A stretch of DNA of 64,000 bases from an uncultured Jannaschia sp. (GTDB lineage Bacteria > Pseudomonadota > Alphaproteobacteria > Rhodobacterales > Rhodobacteraceae), in contig NZ_CANNEZ010000001.1 in assembly GCF_947503795.1 (NCBI RefSeq), positions 1,541,001 to 1,605,000 of the forward strand, in the 5' to 3' direction. The stretch's first letter is position 1. Each line of letters starts with the position of its first letter. The position numbers and the translations under genes are program-made. The notes beneath the pieces are model-generated. The model had not been told where the DNA came from. It searched no databases and saw only the letters and a program-made list of their open reading frames with translations. Below are positions 33,944 through 42,766 of this stretch, one piece after another.

Positions 33944-36472
33944 ATGACGACCGACCCCACGTCCCGAACCGGGCTGACCTGCGCCGCCGCCCGCGCGCGC
34001 CTCGACGAACATGGTCCGAACGCGCTGCCCCGTGCGTCCGGGCCGCGCCCGTGGACCGTGATGGCTCGCCAGTTTCGCGACCCGCTGGTCGCCCTGCTGC
34101 TGGCCGCCATCGCCATCGCGCTTCTTCTGGGTCAGCCGCTGGATGCGGGCGCGATCGCCGTGGTCGTGGTTCTGAACGCGGCGCTGGGCTTCGTGCAGGA
34201 GTGGCGGGCAGAGCGGACGCTCGACGCCTTGCGCGATCTTCTGGTGGCCGAGGCGACCGTAGTCCGCGACGGACAGCGCCTCCGCGTGCCCGCGCAGGAC
34301 ATCGTCCCCGGCGATGTCGTCGTGTTGACGGCCGGCGACCGGGTGCCCGCGGATCTGACGGTCCTCGACGCCCGCAGCCTGGCCGTCGACGAAAGCGTCC
34401 TCACGGGCGAGAGCCTGCCCGTCGCCAAGGCGGTCGACGCGCCCCTCATGGCCTCCACGACCGTCGTGGCGGGGCGGGCCGAGGGTGTGGTGACACGAAC
34501 GGGGATCGACACCGAGTTCGGCCAGATCTCGCGTCTGACGGCCAGCGTCGACCGAAGCCAGACGAGCCTTCAGCGAAGCCTCGCCGCCTTGGCGCGCGGG
34601 ATCGGGATCGCCGCCGTCGCGGTGGCGCTCGCGGTGATGGGGCTCGGCCTCTGGCTCGGTCGGGCGCTCGGAGAGATGGTCATGGTCGCCCTCTCGCTTG
34701 CGGTGTCGATCGTGCCGGAGGGGTTGCCGGCGGTGGTGACCGTCACGCTGGCCCTCGGGGCGGGCGCGATGGCGCGGCGCCGGACACTGGTGCGGCGGCT
34801 GCAGGCGGTAGAGACCCTGGGCGCCGCCTCGGTGATCTGTACCGACAAGACCGGGACGCTGACCGAGAACGTGATGACGGCGGTGGAGCTCTGGACCCCG
34901 CGCGGCACGCATCCCGTTGCCGGGACGGGCTATGCGCCAGAAGGCCGCATCGGCGGGCTCGATGGCGCGCCTGCACTCCTGCGCGTCGCGGGCGGCTGCA
35001 ACGACGCAGAGCTTCGGCAGACCGCGGACGGCTGGGCCTTGATCGGCGAGCCGACCGAAGGCGCCCTCATGGCGCTTGCGCGCAAAGCCCCCGCGCCCGA
35101 AGACTTCCGGCTGGCCGAGCGTCCTTTCGACAGCGACCGCAAGATGATGGCGGTGTTGGTCGACGGGCCCGGCGGCCGTGCGCTTCTGGTGAAGGGCGCG
35201 CCCGAGACCGTTCTGGACGCCTGCACCGAAACCGACGGCGGCGCGTCCCTCGCAGAAGCCGCGGCGGCGGCAGAGGCTATGGCCGCGCGCGGATTGCGCG
35301 TGCTCGCCTTGGCCTCCCGGCCCGAACCCGGCGAGGATCTGAGCGAGACGGGTCTGACCCTGCACGGCTTTGCCGGTCTGATCGACCCGCCCCGTCCCGA
35401 GGTTCGGGGCGCCGTGGCCAAAGCGCTCGCCGCTGGCGTCACGCCGATCATGATCACCGGCGACGGCCCCGTCACGGCCCAGGCGATCGGCGCGCAACTG
35501 GGCATCGGCGGCACGGTCGTGACCGGCCCCGCGCTCGACGCGATGGACGAGGCCGCATTGTTCGACGCGCTGCGAATCGGCGCGCTCTTCGCCCGCACGA
35601 CTCCGTCGCACAAGATGCGCATCATCGGCGCGTTGCAGGCCCAGGGCCGGATCGTGGCGATGACCGGGGACGGGGTGAACGATGCCCCTGCCCTGCGGCA
35701 GGCCGATATCGGCGTCGCAATGGGCCAGCGCGGCACAGACGTGGCGCGCGAGGCGGCGGATGTCGTCCTGCTCGATGACAACTTCGCCACCATCGTGGCG
35801 GCCATCGAGGAAGGCCGTCGCCAGTTCGCCAACACGACCAAGTTCGTCCGCTACCTTCTGTCGTCGAACGCGGGCGAGGTGATCGCGCTGACCGGCGCGC
35901 TGGCGCTCGGTGGCGCGCTGATCTTCCTTCCGATCCAGATCCTCTGGATGAACCTAGTGACGGATGGCGTCACGGCGATGGCACTGGGGCTCGAAAAGGT
36001 GGAACCCGACCAGATGCGCCGTGCCCCCCGGCGCCCGGACGCGCCCGTTCTCGATCGTCGCGGGGTTGGTCTCATCGCCGCGTTCGGCCTCTATACCGGG
36101 ACCGCCGCGCTCGCCATTTTCCTGATCCTCCGGCCGGAGGGAGAGGTGCTCGCCCGGTCCGCGACCTTCACGGCAATGGTCGTCTTCGAGAAGGTGTCCG
36201 TCTTCGCCTTTCGCTCGGCGCGAAATCCGAACCGCATCCTAGGCTGGGCATCGAACCGCTGGCTCTGGGCGGCCCTCGCCGTGACGCTCGGCGCGCAGGT
36301 CGCCGCGCTGCATGTCCCGCTCTTGCAGGAGGTGCTGCGGACGGTGCCGCTCGGATGGCCGGAATGGGGGCTGATCGGCCTCCTCGCCCTGCCGTTGATC
36401 GTGGTGCCGGAGGCGATCAAGGAGGTCCGCCGCTACCGCGCGACCCAGTACACCGCCAGGCTGAGCGCGTAG
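33944..36472 (+). CDS. Cation-transporting P-type ATPase (Ca2+-type, P2)
   Basis: This 842-residue inner-membrane pump has TGES (154-157) in the actuator domain, PEGLPA (258-263) in helix M4, the phosphorylated D301 in DKTGTLTEN, MTGDGVNDAPAL in the P-domain, and ten predicted helices in total. The PEGL motif and overall order resemble PMR1/SERCA-like Ca2+ or Mn2+ ATPases of bacteria. ATG 33944 is preferred over the GTG at 33911, which would add 11 atypical residues and leave almost no leader. Its 3' end overlaps the convergent exchanger gene by 40 bp. A Crp/Fnr-type box lies upstream. Confidence 0.93.
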   Translation: MTTDPTSRTGLTCAAARARLDEHGPNALPRASGPRPWTVMARQFRDPLVALLLAAIAIALLLGQPLDAGAIAVVVVLNAALGFVQEWRAERTLDALRDLLVAEATVVRDGQRLRVPAQDIVPGDVVVLTAGDRVPADLTVLDARSLAVDESVLTGESLPVAKAVDAPLMASTTVVAGRAEGVVTRTGIDTEFGQISRLTASVDRSQTSLQRSLAALARGIGIAAVAVALAVMGLGLWLGRALGEMVMVALSLAVSIVPEGLPAVVTVTLALGAGAMARRRTLVRRLQAVETLGAASVICTDKTGTLTENVMTAVELWTPRGTHPVAGTGYAPEGRIGGLDGAPALLRVAGGCNDAELRQTADGWALIGEPTEGALMALARKAPAPEDFRLAERPFDSDRKMMAVLVDGPGGRALLVKGAPETVLDACTETDGGASLAEAAAAAEAMAARGLRVLALASRPEPGEDLSETGLTLHGFAGLIDPPRPEVRGAVAKALAAGVTPIMITGDGPVTAQAIGAQLGIGGTVVTGPALDAMDEAALFDALRIGALFARTTPSHKMRIIGALQAQGRIVAMTGDGVNDAPALRQADIGVAMGQRGTDVAREAADVVLLDDNFATIVAAIEEGRRQFANTTKFVRYLLSSNAGEVIALTGALALGGALIFLPIQILWMNLVTDGVTAMALGLEKVEPDQMRRAPRRPDAPVLDRRGVGLIAAFGLYTGTAALAIFLILRPEGEVLARSATFTAMVVFEKVSVFAFRSARNPNRILGWASNRWLWAALAVTLGAQVAALHVPLLQEVLRTVPLGWPEWGLIGLLALPLIVVPEAIKEVRRYRATQYTARLSA

Positions 36473-37458
36473 CATCCGAGCACGGCAAGCGAGTCGATGC
36501 CGATCCGTCCCACGCGCGGGCTCGAACGGGTCGTCAGCCCGATGAGGTAGATCGCCGTCACGAGGATGCCGAACCCCACCGACAGGGTCGGCACGACGCC
36601 CGCGTCTCGAAGGATCGGGCCGGGTCGGTAGAGCAGGTCCGCCGGAAGCAGAAGCCCGAGCATGATCAGGTTCGAGCCGAAGACGTTCGAGATCGCCAGG
36701 CCGTAGGCCCTGAGCCGGACCGCCGCGATGGTCGTCGTCAGCTCGGGAAGCGAGGTCGCGCCCGCCAGAAGCGTCACGCCCAGAAGACCCGTGCCCAGAC
36801 CGGATCGGTCCGCGAGGGGTCGGGCGACCGCGATCAGGACAAGCCCGAGCACGAGGATGGCCGCCGAGCACAGCGCGATCCGGAAGGCCAGAACGGGCAG
36901 TTCGGGCCGGTCGCGGGACAAAAGCGGTTCCGCCTCGCCGGGGTCGGGAATATCCACCGGCACCCAGGCCCGCGCGACATCCGACCGGCGCAGAAGCACG
37001 ACCGCGCCGACATAGGCCAGCCCGGCCCCGATGGCCCCTGCCCCGACATGCCCCGCCGCCAACGGCTCACCCGATGCGATCGCGACGAGCCCGACGGCGA
37101 GCATGCCGATCAGGACCGACGCCTCCAGGACGTGATCCGCCTGCCTGGGATATCCGCTGATGGCGCCCCGCGCCCACACGTCCGCAACGGCAAGGATCGC
37201 GGTCTGGAGGGTGACGCCACCGAAGAGGTTGCCGACCACCATCTCCGCCTCGCCCTGTATCGCCCCGCTGAGCGTCGTCGCGATCTCGGGAAGCGATGTC
37301 GCGACCGAGAGAAGCAGGAGGCCGACCAGGGCCTGCGTGATCCCCAGCCGCTCCGCCAGATCGTCCGCGGCCTGCGCCAGCGCGGTGCCGCCGATCCAGA
37401 TCCCCGTCCCTGCGCCCGCAAAGGCGAGCCAGAGCCTGGCATCAGGCCAGTTGGTCAT
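36433..37458 (-). CDS. Sodium/calcium exchanger family (CaCA) protein
   Basis: This 341-residue membrane protein has the two alpha repeats of cation/Ca2+ exchangers: VATSLPEIATTLSG with GNLFGG in the first half, and GATSLPELTTTIAA with SNVFGSNLIMLG in the second. It should exchange Ca2+ (or another cation) for Na+ or H+. It begins 5 bp after the DUF3775 gene and ends the operon started at 38998. Convergence with a Ca2+-type ATPase and shared upstream boxes suggest joint calcium control. Confidence 0.92.
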   Translation of the reverse strand: MTNWPDARLWLAFAGAGTGIWIGGTALAQAADDLAERLGITQALVGLLLLSVATSLPEIATTLSGAIQGEAEMVVGNLFGGVTLQTAILAVADVWARGAISGYPRQADHVLEASVLIGMLAVGLVAIASGEPLAAGHVGAGAIGAGLAYVGAVVLLRRSDVARAWVPVDIPDPGEAEPLLSRDRPELPVLAFRIALCSAAILVLGLVLIAVARPLADRSGLGTGLLGVTLLAGATSLPELTTTIAAVRLRAYGLAISNVFGSNLIMLGLLLPADLLYRPGPILRDAGVVPTLSVGFGILVTAIYLIGLTTRSSPRVGRIGIDSLAVLGCYALSLAVYWVAR

Positions 37459-37463
37459 ATTCC

Positions 37464-37820
37464 CTAGTACGAACCGTCGAGCAGAACGTGATCGTGGCCG
37501 ATCTCCTCCAGCCCCGCGGCGATCTCGTCGCCCGCAAGCGGATGCGCCATCAGGTAGTCGAAGGTCGGGCCGACATGCCGCTCCTCGGCCAGGGCGACGG
37601 CCTCGGCCCAGTTATCTTCCCCATAGTCGCCGCGCCCCAGCCAGAGAAGCGCGACAAGCTCATGCTGCTGGTCACGGTCGAGCGCCTCGATCTCCGCGCG
37701 AAGCTCCGCCCGGCGCAGGTCGAGATCGCCGTCTTCGGTCATGGCGGTGCTGGAGACGAGCGCGCGCAGCTGCTCGATCAGGGTCCGCATCGCGGCGGGT
37801 GGGATCGTCATCTCTTTCAT
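37464..37820 (-). CDS. DUF3775 domain protein
   Basis: A 118-residue soluble acidic protein. The core DQQHELVALLWLGRGDYGED is characteristic of DUF3775, followed by an EA-rich helix and the ending HPLAGDEIAAGLEEIGHD. The start overlaps the bactofilin-like stop by 4 bp. No function is known; the co-transcription with a membrane bactofilin-like protein and a cation exchanger is the only clue. Confidence 0.82.
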   Translation of the reverse strand: MKEMTIPPAAMRTLIEQLRALVSSTAMTEDGDLDLRRAELRAEIEALDRDQQHELVALLWLGRGDYGEDNWAEAVALAEERHVGPTFDYLMAHPLAGDEIAAGLEEIGHDHVLLDGSY

Positions 37821-38998
37821 GTGTCTGCCTCCGATCGCAGCATCTCGTCATTCTCGGCCGGACCGACGCCCGGCATGGCCCAGCGCAGCAGGCCCTCGGT
37901 GATCGCGCCCAGCCCGAAGAAGACCAGCGCGACGTTCAGGACCCATCCGAGCAGCGGCACGAAATTCAGGAGCGCCGCGACGGCGATGGCCGCCGCAAGC
38001 ACGCCGAGCCTGACCCAGAGCGACGGCATATCCCCGAGCCCAAGGGCGCGCGCGATTCCCATTGCGAGGACGTAGGCGCCCAAGAGATAGCCAAGAATCC
38101 ACGCGAGGATCACCGCCAGAAGCGCCATCGGCAAAAGCGGAAGGGCGACGATGCTGAGCGCGGAGACCGGCACCAGCCCGATCAGCGTCGAGAAGCCCAG
38201 CCCCCCGACCAGAACCGTGATGCCCGGCCGGTTCAGCGCCATCCGCCGCATCGTCGCGACGCCGTTCGGCGCGAGCGCCAGGAAGGTCCCGCCGACGACG
38301 AGCAGGAAGGCGAGCGTCACGAAGAACCCGATGCCGATGGCCGCGGCGGACGGCGCTTCCGGCATGCCCTCCCAAGCCAGCTCGTCGAATTCGCGCCAGC
38401 CGCCGGGCTCAAGATACTCGTAGGTTATGCGCGCGGCAGGAGCGACATGCGCGGGGATCGCGACCTCCCTCGGGGCGCTGATGGTGAGTTGCCCGGCCAC
38501 GGAGGCGTCGGGCCCGAACGTGATCTCATCCCCCACGAGGCGCAGATCGCCCGCAACCACGCCGTCGATCCGGATTTCGGACGCGGATACGATGGCGGCA
38601 CCGGAAACGGTCCCGCGCAGCGTGGCCGTGCCCGCGAAGAGACGCGCATTGCCCGCGACCTCCGCGCCGCGATCGAGCGTGACGATGAACCCCGACAGCA
38701 TGGCATCGCCGCCGACCTCGCCGTCGATGCGGACCCGCGCGCCCGCCGCGGTGACGTCACCGCCCGATGCGCCCTCGACATCGACGGAGAACCCGGCGGC
38801 GAAGAGGTCGTCGCCGACGTCGCCGCGGGTGACGACCTGCGCACCCGATACGAGCAGGTCGCGCGTCGAGGGCGAGGCGTCGTCGAGGCGGCCGCCCGCG
38901 ACCAGCCGGTCGCCGCCGACGCGTGTCTCATAGGGTTCGGCCGCGGCCGGAAGGGCCGCCGCGCAAAAGGTCAGGAGGAGGAACGCACGCAAGATCAT
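37817..38998 (-). CDS. Bactofilin-like repeat plus membrane-domain protein
   Basis: About 393 residues. A signal peptide (LLLTFCAAALPAAA) is followed by a right-handed beta-helix-like region (residues about 30-185) with bactofilin-type repeats such as GDVGDDLFAAG, GSGGD-like turns and GVVAGDLRLVG, then a C-terminal half of four to six transmembrane helices. ATG 38998 with GGAGATTG as ribosome site is chosen over a TTG two codons earlier. It is first in an operon with DUF3775 and the exchanger, divergent from UspA, with a Crp/Fnr box in between. Role unknown; probably a periplasm-facing envelope sensor or scaffold. Confidence 0.8.
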   Translation of the reverse strand: MILRAFLLLTFCAAALPAAAEPYETRVGGDRLVAGGRLDDASPSTRDLLVSGAQVVTRGDVGDDLFAAGFSVDVEGASGGDVTAAGARVRIDGEVGGDAMLSGFIVTLDRGAEVAGNARLFAGTATLRGTVSGAAIVSASEIRIDGVVAGDLRLVGDEITFGPDASVAGQLTISAPREVAIPAHVAPAARITYEYLEPGGWREFDELAWEGMPEAPSAAAIGIGFFVTLAFLLVVGGTFLALAPNGVATMRRMALNRPGITVLVGGLGFSTLIGLVPVSALSIVALPLLPMALLAVILAWILGYLLGAYVLAMGIARALGLGDMPSLWVRLGVLAAAIAVAALLNFVPLLGWVLNVALVFFGLGAITEGLLRWAMPGVGPAENDEMLRSEADT

Positions 38999-39057
38999 CT
39001 GCAATCTCCGAATGACGGGAACTGCCGGACTTCTGCGCCCCGCGACGGCGCTGCGCC

Positions 39058-39071
39058 TTGATGGACGTCAA
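39058..39071. promoter_or_regulatory. Crp/Fnr-type box TTGATGGACGTCAA (divergent operon / UspA)
   Basis: TTGA-N6-TCAA palindrome centred at 39064.5, about 65 bp from each divergent start codon (38998 and 39129). Class II spacing would give leaders of about 25 and 23 nt. It matches the other boxes at 33877, 42693 and 46537. Confidence 0.75.
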
Positions 39072-39128
39072 GGGCAGCCGAGCCCCGAGGCGCTAGGCCG
39101 GAGGGACAGCAACGAAGGGGAAGCCGCC

Positions 39129-39965
39129 ATGACGATCCGAACCATCCTGACCTGCCTCCTGAACGAAAGCTCGGCGGACCTCTTGTCCGAGGCGTCCACG
39201 GCATTGGCCGCCCGCTTCGACGCGCACCTGGTCGGTCAGCACACGGTCGAGGCGATCGTCGTCTATCCGGGGATTGCGATGCATATCTCCGGGCCGACCT
39301 TCGACGGCTTCAACGCGGCGCAGGCCAAGCAGTCGAAGGCGATCGAGGCGGTGTTTCGCGCGGCCGTCGACCGGGCCGGCGTGAAGGGCGAATGGCGCAA
39401 CGTTGATACCGGCTCGGCCATCGCGGCGGATCGCATGATCGAAAGCGCCCGGAGCGCGGATCTCGTGGTCATGACGCGGCCCGACCGGGACTATGATCGA
39501 CCCGATCAGCGGTTCGCGCTGGACCAGGTGATCCGCGATGGCGGGCGACCTGTCCTTCTGGTGCCCGACACAGGTCTGGGCGACGGCGTCGGACAACGCG
39601 CGATCCTCGCCCATGCCGGAACCCGCGAATCCGCCCGGGCGGCATTCGACCTCATCCCCCTGCTGGAGGATGGCGCGGCCATCCACGTCGTGCATGTCGG
39701 CAACGAACGCGACGAGATGCGCGACTTCGCCATGACCGAACTCAGCGCCGCGCTCGCCCGCCACGGCTTCGATGTGACGATGACGCATCGGGTGCCCCAT
39801 GACCGCAGTATCGCAAAGGTGCTTCTGGACGAGGCACGCGAAGTGGGCGCGGATGTCATCGCCGCGGGCGCCTATGGCCATTCTCGGACCTATGCGTTCT
39901 TCCTCGGCGACACGACGGGCGATCTGATCCGCGACACGAATGTCCCCGTCCTCTTCTCGTCATGA
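39129..39965 (+). CDS. Tandem-type universal stress protein
   Basis: This 278-residue cytosolic protein has two Usp-like halves. The second half ends with AAGAYGHSRTYAFFLGDTTG, close to the ATP-binding G-x2-G-x9-G loop. The first half lacks that loop (VVMTRPDRDYDRPDQRFALD). ATG 39129 follows an AAGGGGAAG ribosome site. Its upstream Fnr-type box suggests induction under low oxygen or nitrosative stress. The 3' end overlaps the convergent phosphatase-family gene by 76 bp. Confidence 0.9.
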   Translation: MTIRTILTCLLNESSADLLSEASTALAARFDAHLVGQHTVEAIVVYPGIAMHISGPTFDGFNAAQAKQSKAIEAVFRAAVDRAGVKGEWRNVDTGSAIAADRMIESARSADLVVMTRPDRDYDRPDQRFALDQVIRDGGRPVLLVPDTGLGDGVGQRAILAHAGTRESARAAFDLIPLLEDGAAIHVVHVGNERDEMRDFAMTELSAALARHGFDVTMTHRVPHDRSIAKVLLDEAREVGADVIAAGAYGHSRTYAFFLGDTTGDLIRDTNVPVLFSS

Positions 39966-40645
39966 GGTGGCAGCGCGACGTCCGCCCAGATGGGCAGATG
40001 GTCGGAGGCGCGGCGCGCGTCGGGCGTCTCCACCACGCCGCCGCCATGCACCGGCGTTCCACGCGGCACGGCGATACGGTCCAGCCCGGCGACGGGCCGC
40101 GCGGCGTGGAAGCTGCGGCCCGGCGCGTGGATGTCGAACCGGGGGTGCAGCGCCTCGAGCCCGCGGGCGTCCGACCACTCGTTGAAATCGCCCGCCAGAA
40201 CGACCGGTTCGCGATACCCGCGCAGCCGATCGGCCAGATGGGCCAGTTGGGCGCGGCGATGACGGCGGAGGAGGCCTAGATGCACGGCGGCGAGGACCAT
40301 CCGTCTGCCGCGCAGTTCCACACCGGCCAGAAGCGCGCCGCGCGGCTCGAAGCCGGGCAGGTCGATCCCCTCGGACCAGAGCAATCGGGCGTCGGGCCCC
40401 AGGAGAATGGCGTTTCCATGCCACCCGAGATTGGCGCCGGGCCCGACGGGGACGGGTCGCCACCGCGAGGTGTCGAGGAGTTTGGCGGGCAACGCGGAGT
40501 GCCGCAGGCCGAGCCGCTTGTCGGCCTCCTGCACGGCGAGGATGTCGGCCCGCGTGTCGTCAGCGACGCGAAGGATGCGGCCGGGATCGCGTCGCCAGTC
40601 GAGGCCCACGGCCTTTCGGATGTTGTAACTGGCCAGCCGGACCAG
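39890..40645 (-). CDS. Endonuclease/exonuclease/phosphatase (EEP) family protein
   Basis: About 251 residues with the EEP catalytic motifs ASYNIRK near the start, LAVQEADKR (metal-binding Glu), HLGLLRRHRRAQL, VLAGDFNEW and RRASDHLPIWADV. The frame has no ATG or GTG near the homologous start; a CTG at 40645 with GAGG 8 bp upstream, giving LVRLASYNIRKA, is my best choice, so the start is uncertain. The last 25 residues extend past the usual end and overlap usp. Likely a membrane-lipid or nucleic-acid phosphodiesterase. Confidence 0.8.
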   Translation of the reverse strand: MVRLASYNIRKAVGLDWRRDPGRILRVADDTRADILAVQEADKRLGLRHSALPAKLLDTSRWRPVPVGPGANLGWHGNAILLGPDARLLWSEGIDLPGFEPRGALLAGVELRGRRMVLAAVHLGLLRRHRRAQLAHLADRLRGYREPVVLAGDFNEWSDARGLEALHPRFDIHAPGRSFHAARPVAGLDRIAVPRGTPVHGGGVVETPDARRASDHLPIWADVALPPHDEKRTGTFVSRIRSPVVSPRKNA

Positions 40646-40699
40646 CCCGGCGCCCTCAGGCCGCGACTGCGCCGCCGCGTCATCGCGGGGGTCTGGACC

Positions 40700-41341
40700 G
40701 TGTTCGCCGGGCTGGCGCTGGCCGCCGCCGCCCTGGGCCAGCCGACGCTCAGCGCCGTCGCCATGCTGTCGCTGCTGCTCTCGATCGCGCCGGTCCTTCT
40801 CGCTCGCCGATTCCGCATCATCCTGCCCCTGCCCTTCGTGCTGGCGCTTGCCGGGTTTCTCGCAGCCTCGCTCCTGCTGGGAGAGGCGTTCGACATGTAC
40901 GAGCGGGTCTGGTGGTGGGACATCGCCCTGCATGGGGCGGCCGCGGTCGGATTGGGCATGGCGGGCTTTCTTTTCGTGCTCATGCTTTTCGAAGGCGATC
41001 GGTTCGCCGCGCCGGTCTGGGCCCTGACCGCGATCGCGGCCTGCATTGCGGTGACGCTCGGCGTCCTGTGGGAGCTCTTCGAGTTCGGCATGGACCGGAC
41101 CTTCGGCCTCTCGATGCAGAAGTCCGGTCTGCGCGACACGATGGGCGACCTCGTCGCCGACCTTGTCGGGTCTCTTATCGGCGCGCTCACCGGGGCGCTC
41201 TATTTGACGGGACGAAAGCTCGGGATGGCCACCGCGCTCATGGGGCAGTTCGTGCGGATCAACCGGCGTCACTTCCGAGGGCGGCCTCACCGGTCGGGCC
41301 AGTGGATCGACGTCACCGATACATCGAAGAACGGAAAGTAA
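40700..41341 (+). CDS. YjdF/DUF2238-like integral membrane protein
   Basis: About 213 residues with five or six transmembrane helices. The pattern WWWDIALHGAAAVGLGMAGF, then LWELFEFGMDRTFGLSMQ and GLRDTMGDLVADLVGSLIGA, matches the DUF2238/YjdF membrane family. GTG 40700 is the first usable start; some residues upstream look hydrophobic, so the true start may be earlier and overlap the divergent EEP gene. The 3' end overlaps DUF6544 by 55 bp. Function unknown. Confidence 0.72.
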   Translation: MFAGLALAAAALGQPTLSAVAMLSLLLSIAPVLLARRFRIILPLPFVLALAGFLAASLLLGEAFDMYERVWWWDIALHGAAAVGLGMAGFLFVLMLFEGDRFAAPVWALTAIAACIAVTLGVLWELFEFGMDRTFGLSMQKSGLRDTMGDLVADLVGSLIGALTGALYLTGRKLGMATALMGQFVRINRRHFRGRPHRSGQWIDVTDTSKNGK

Positions 41342-42162
41342 TCCGGCGTCCCGAACCCGTTTCCCGCCTCGACCCGCATCGGGACCCGGAAGCCGTCGAC
41401 CTCCCGGTGATCCGATAGACGGCCGCCGAAGGGCTGCAGGCGGTAGGTGCCGTCGACATTGGCATCCGACCAGCGCTCGAAGGAGACGCGGATCGGGCGG
41501 CCCGTCGCGTCGATCGTGACGTCCACGGCCTGAGATTGATCGCCATGGGTCATCGTCACACGCGCAACGTCGGCATCCACCGCGTCCCACGCGACGCCCG
41601 GGCCAGGAAGGACAGCTGCGGGCGTCCAGAACACGGCCTCGGCGACATAGCGTCCGAAGGCCGAGCGGCGATGATCCGCGTCGCCACCCCTGCGGGCCAC
41701 GGGCAGCAGCCCGCCCAGCCAGAACCGGGTCCAGGCGCCGCTGTCCGATCCGGACAGGGTCACATGTCCGTGGCGCGCTTTCATCGCCCAGAGGAACCCG
41801 CCCGGCGCGGCGAGCACCTGCGTCGCCACCATCGTGTAATCCGTCGCGCCGTCGAAGCCGCCCAGCGAGAAGCGACCCGCCATTTCGATCTGTGCGACGG
41901 GTCGGAGCGGCGTACCGGGGAGTATGGCGTATTCGAAGAACCGGCGCGCGGGCTCGGGCAGGTCAGCCACCATGGCGGGCTCGAAGACGGGCGGGTCCGA
42001 TGGCTGCAACGCCGTCAGTCGCGCCATCTCGGCCCGGTCCGCCGCACCATCGGCACCGCGCCAGACGACCATGGCACCGACTCCGGCGGCCGCCAGCAGG
42101 GCGGCGGCCACCATGGGGCGGCGAAGCCCGATACCCGCGCGGGGTTCGACCGCGTCGGTCAC
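41287..42162 (-). CDS. DUF6544/DUF6920 family protein
   Basis: This 291-residue protein has one N-terminal membrane helix (MVAAALLAAAGVGAMVVW) and a large soluble part with LPEPARRFFEYAILPGTPL, FGRYVAEAVFWTPAAVLPG and RWSDANVDGTYRLQPFGG, all typical of this uncharacterised family. The GTG start overlaps the hsp20 stop (GTGA), so the two are translated together. I see no catalytic motif. Confidence 0.82.
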   Translation of the reverse strand: MTDAVEPRAGIGLRRPMVAAALLAAAGVGAMVVWRGADGAADRAEMARLTALQPSDPPVFEPAMVADLPEPARRFFEYAILPGTPLRPVAQIEMAGRFSLGGFDGATDYTMVATQVLAAPGGFLWAMKARHGHVTLSGSDSGAWTRFWLGGLLPVARRGGDADHRRSAFGRYVAEAVFWTPAAVLPGPGVAWDAVDADVARVTMTHGDQSQAVDVTIDATGRPIRVSFERWSDANVDGTYRLQPFGGRLSDHREVDGFRVPMRVEAGNGFGTPDYFPFFDVSVTSIHWPDR

Positions 42163-42620
42163 GCCGCGTCGATGGCGATCTTGTGCGCGGTCTCCTTGAC
42201 CTCCGACGGTTTCGCGATCCGGAGGCGCAACACACCGTTCGAAAGTTTTGCCGTCATGCCGTCCGGCGCGGGCACGAAGCCCAGCGGGATCACGCGCCGG
42301 AACGCGCCCGACCGACGCTCGATTGTGTGCCAGTCCTTCCCGGACTCCTCCTTCTCCTCCTCGCGCCCACCCTTCAGCACGAGGCGATCCTGCACGATGG
42401 ACGCATCGATCTGGTCGGCTGTCAGTCCGGGGACCTCGGCCACGATCTCGACGGCTTCATCGGTCTCGGACATGTCGATCGCGGGGACGAGGCGAGGACC
42501 GATCTCGGCGCGCAGCCCGTCGAAGCGATCCATCAGATCGGCGACTTCCGATTGCAGCGAAGGGAGGAAGGGCCAGCTGCTGAACTGGAGTGCTGGCCGG
42601 TGTTCAAGGGTCTTGGGCAT
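42159..42620 (-). CDS. Hsp20 family small heat-shock protein
   Basis: This 153-residue protein has an alpha-crystallin domain from about residue 45 to 148: IDMSETDEAVEIVAEVPGL, VQDRLVLKGGREEEKEESGK, SGAFRRVIPLG and LSNGVLRLRIAKP. It is an ATP-independent holdase for unfolding proteins. It starts behind GAGGAGA and leads an operon with the DUF6544 gene. A Crp/Fnr-type box lies about 80 bp upstream. Confidence 0.95.
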   Translation of the reverse strand: MPKTLEHRPALQFSSWPFLPSLQSEVADLMDRFDGLRAEIGPRLVPAIDMSETDEAVEIVAEVPGLTADQIDASIVQDRLVLKGGREEEKEESGKDWHTIERRSGAFRRVIPLGFVPAPDGMTAKLSNGVLRLRIAKPSEVKETAHKIAIDAA

Positions 42621-42692
42621 CTCGAATCTCCTCGGGTCTGGAACATGCCGCTGTCGGCGACGCGATCATCCAATGGCCGAGGCCGCTGCACA

Positions 42693-42706
42693 TTGATGCC
42701 CGTCAA
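42693..42706. promoter_or_regulatory. Crp/Fnr-type box TTGATGCCCGTCAA (divergent hsp20 / DUF2267)
   Basis: TTGA-N6-TCAA palindrome centred at 42699.5, about 67 bp upstream of the DUF2267 ATG and 80 bp from the hsp20 ATG. The class II position gives leaders of about 26 and 38 nt. Confidence 0.72.
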
Positions 42707-42766
42707 GGCGGGTACGGCCTCGGGCGGACAGGATCGACGGCATGTAGGGACGGAAAGGAAACCGCC

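Noticed and set aside
32128-34116. 662-codon minus-strand frame covering exoD and adh
   Set aside because: Only the part from ATG 32739 is ExoD; upstream it is an alternative frame of adh.
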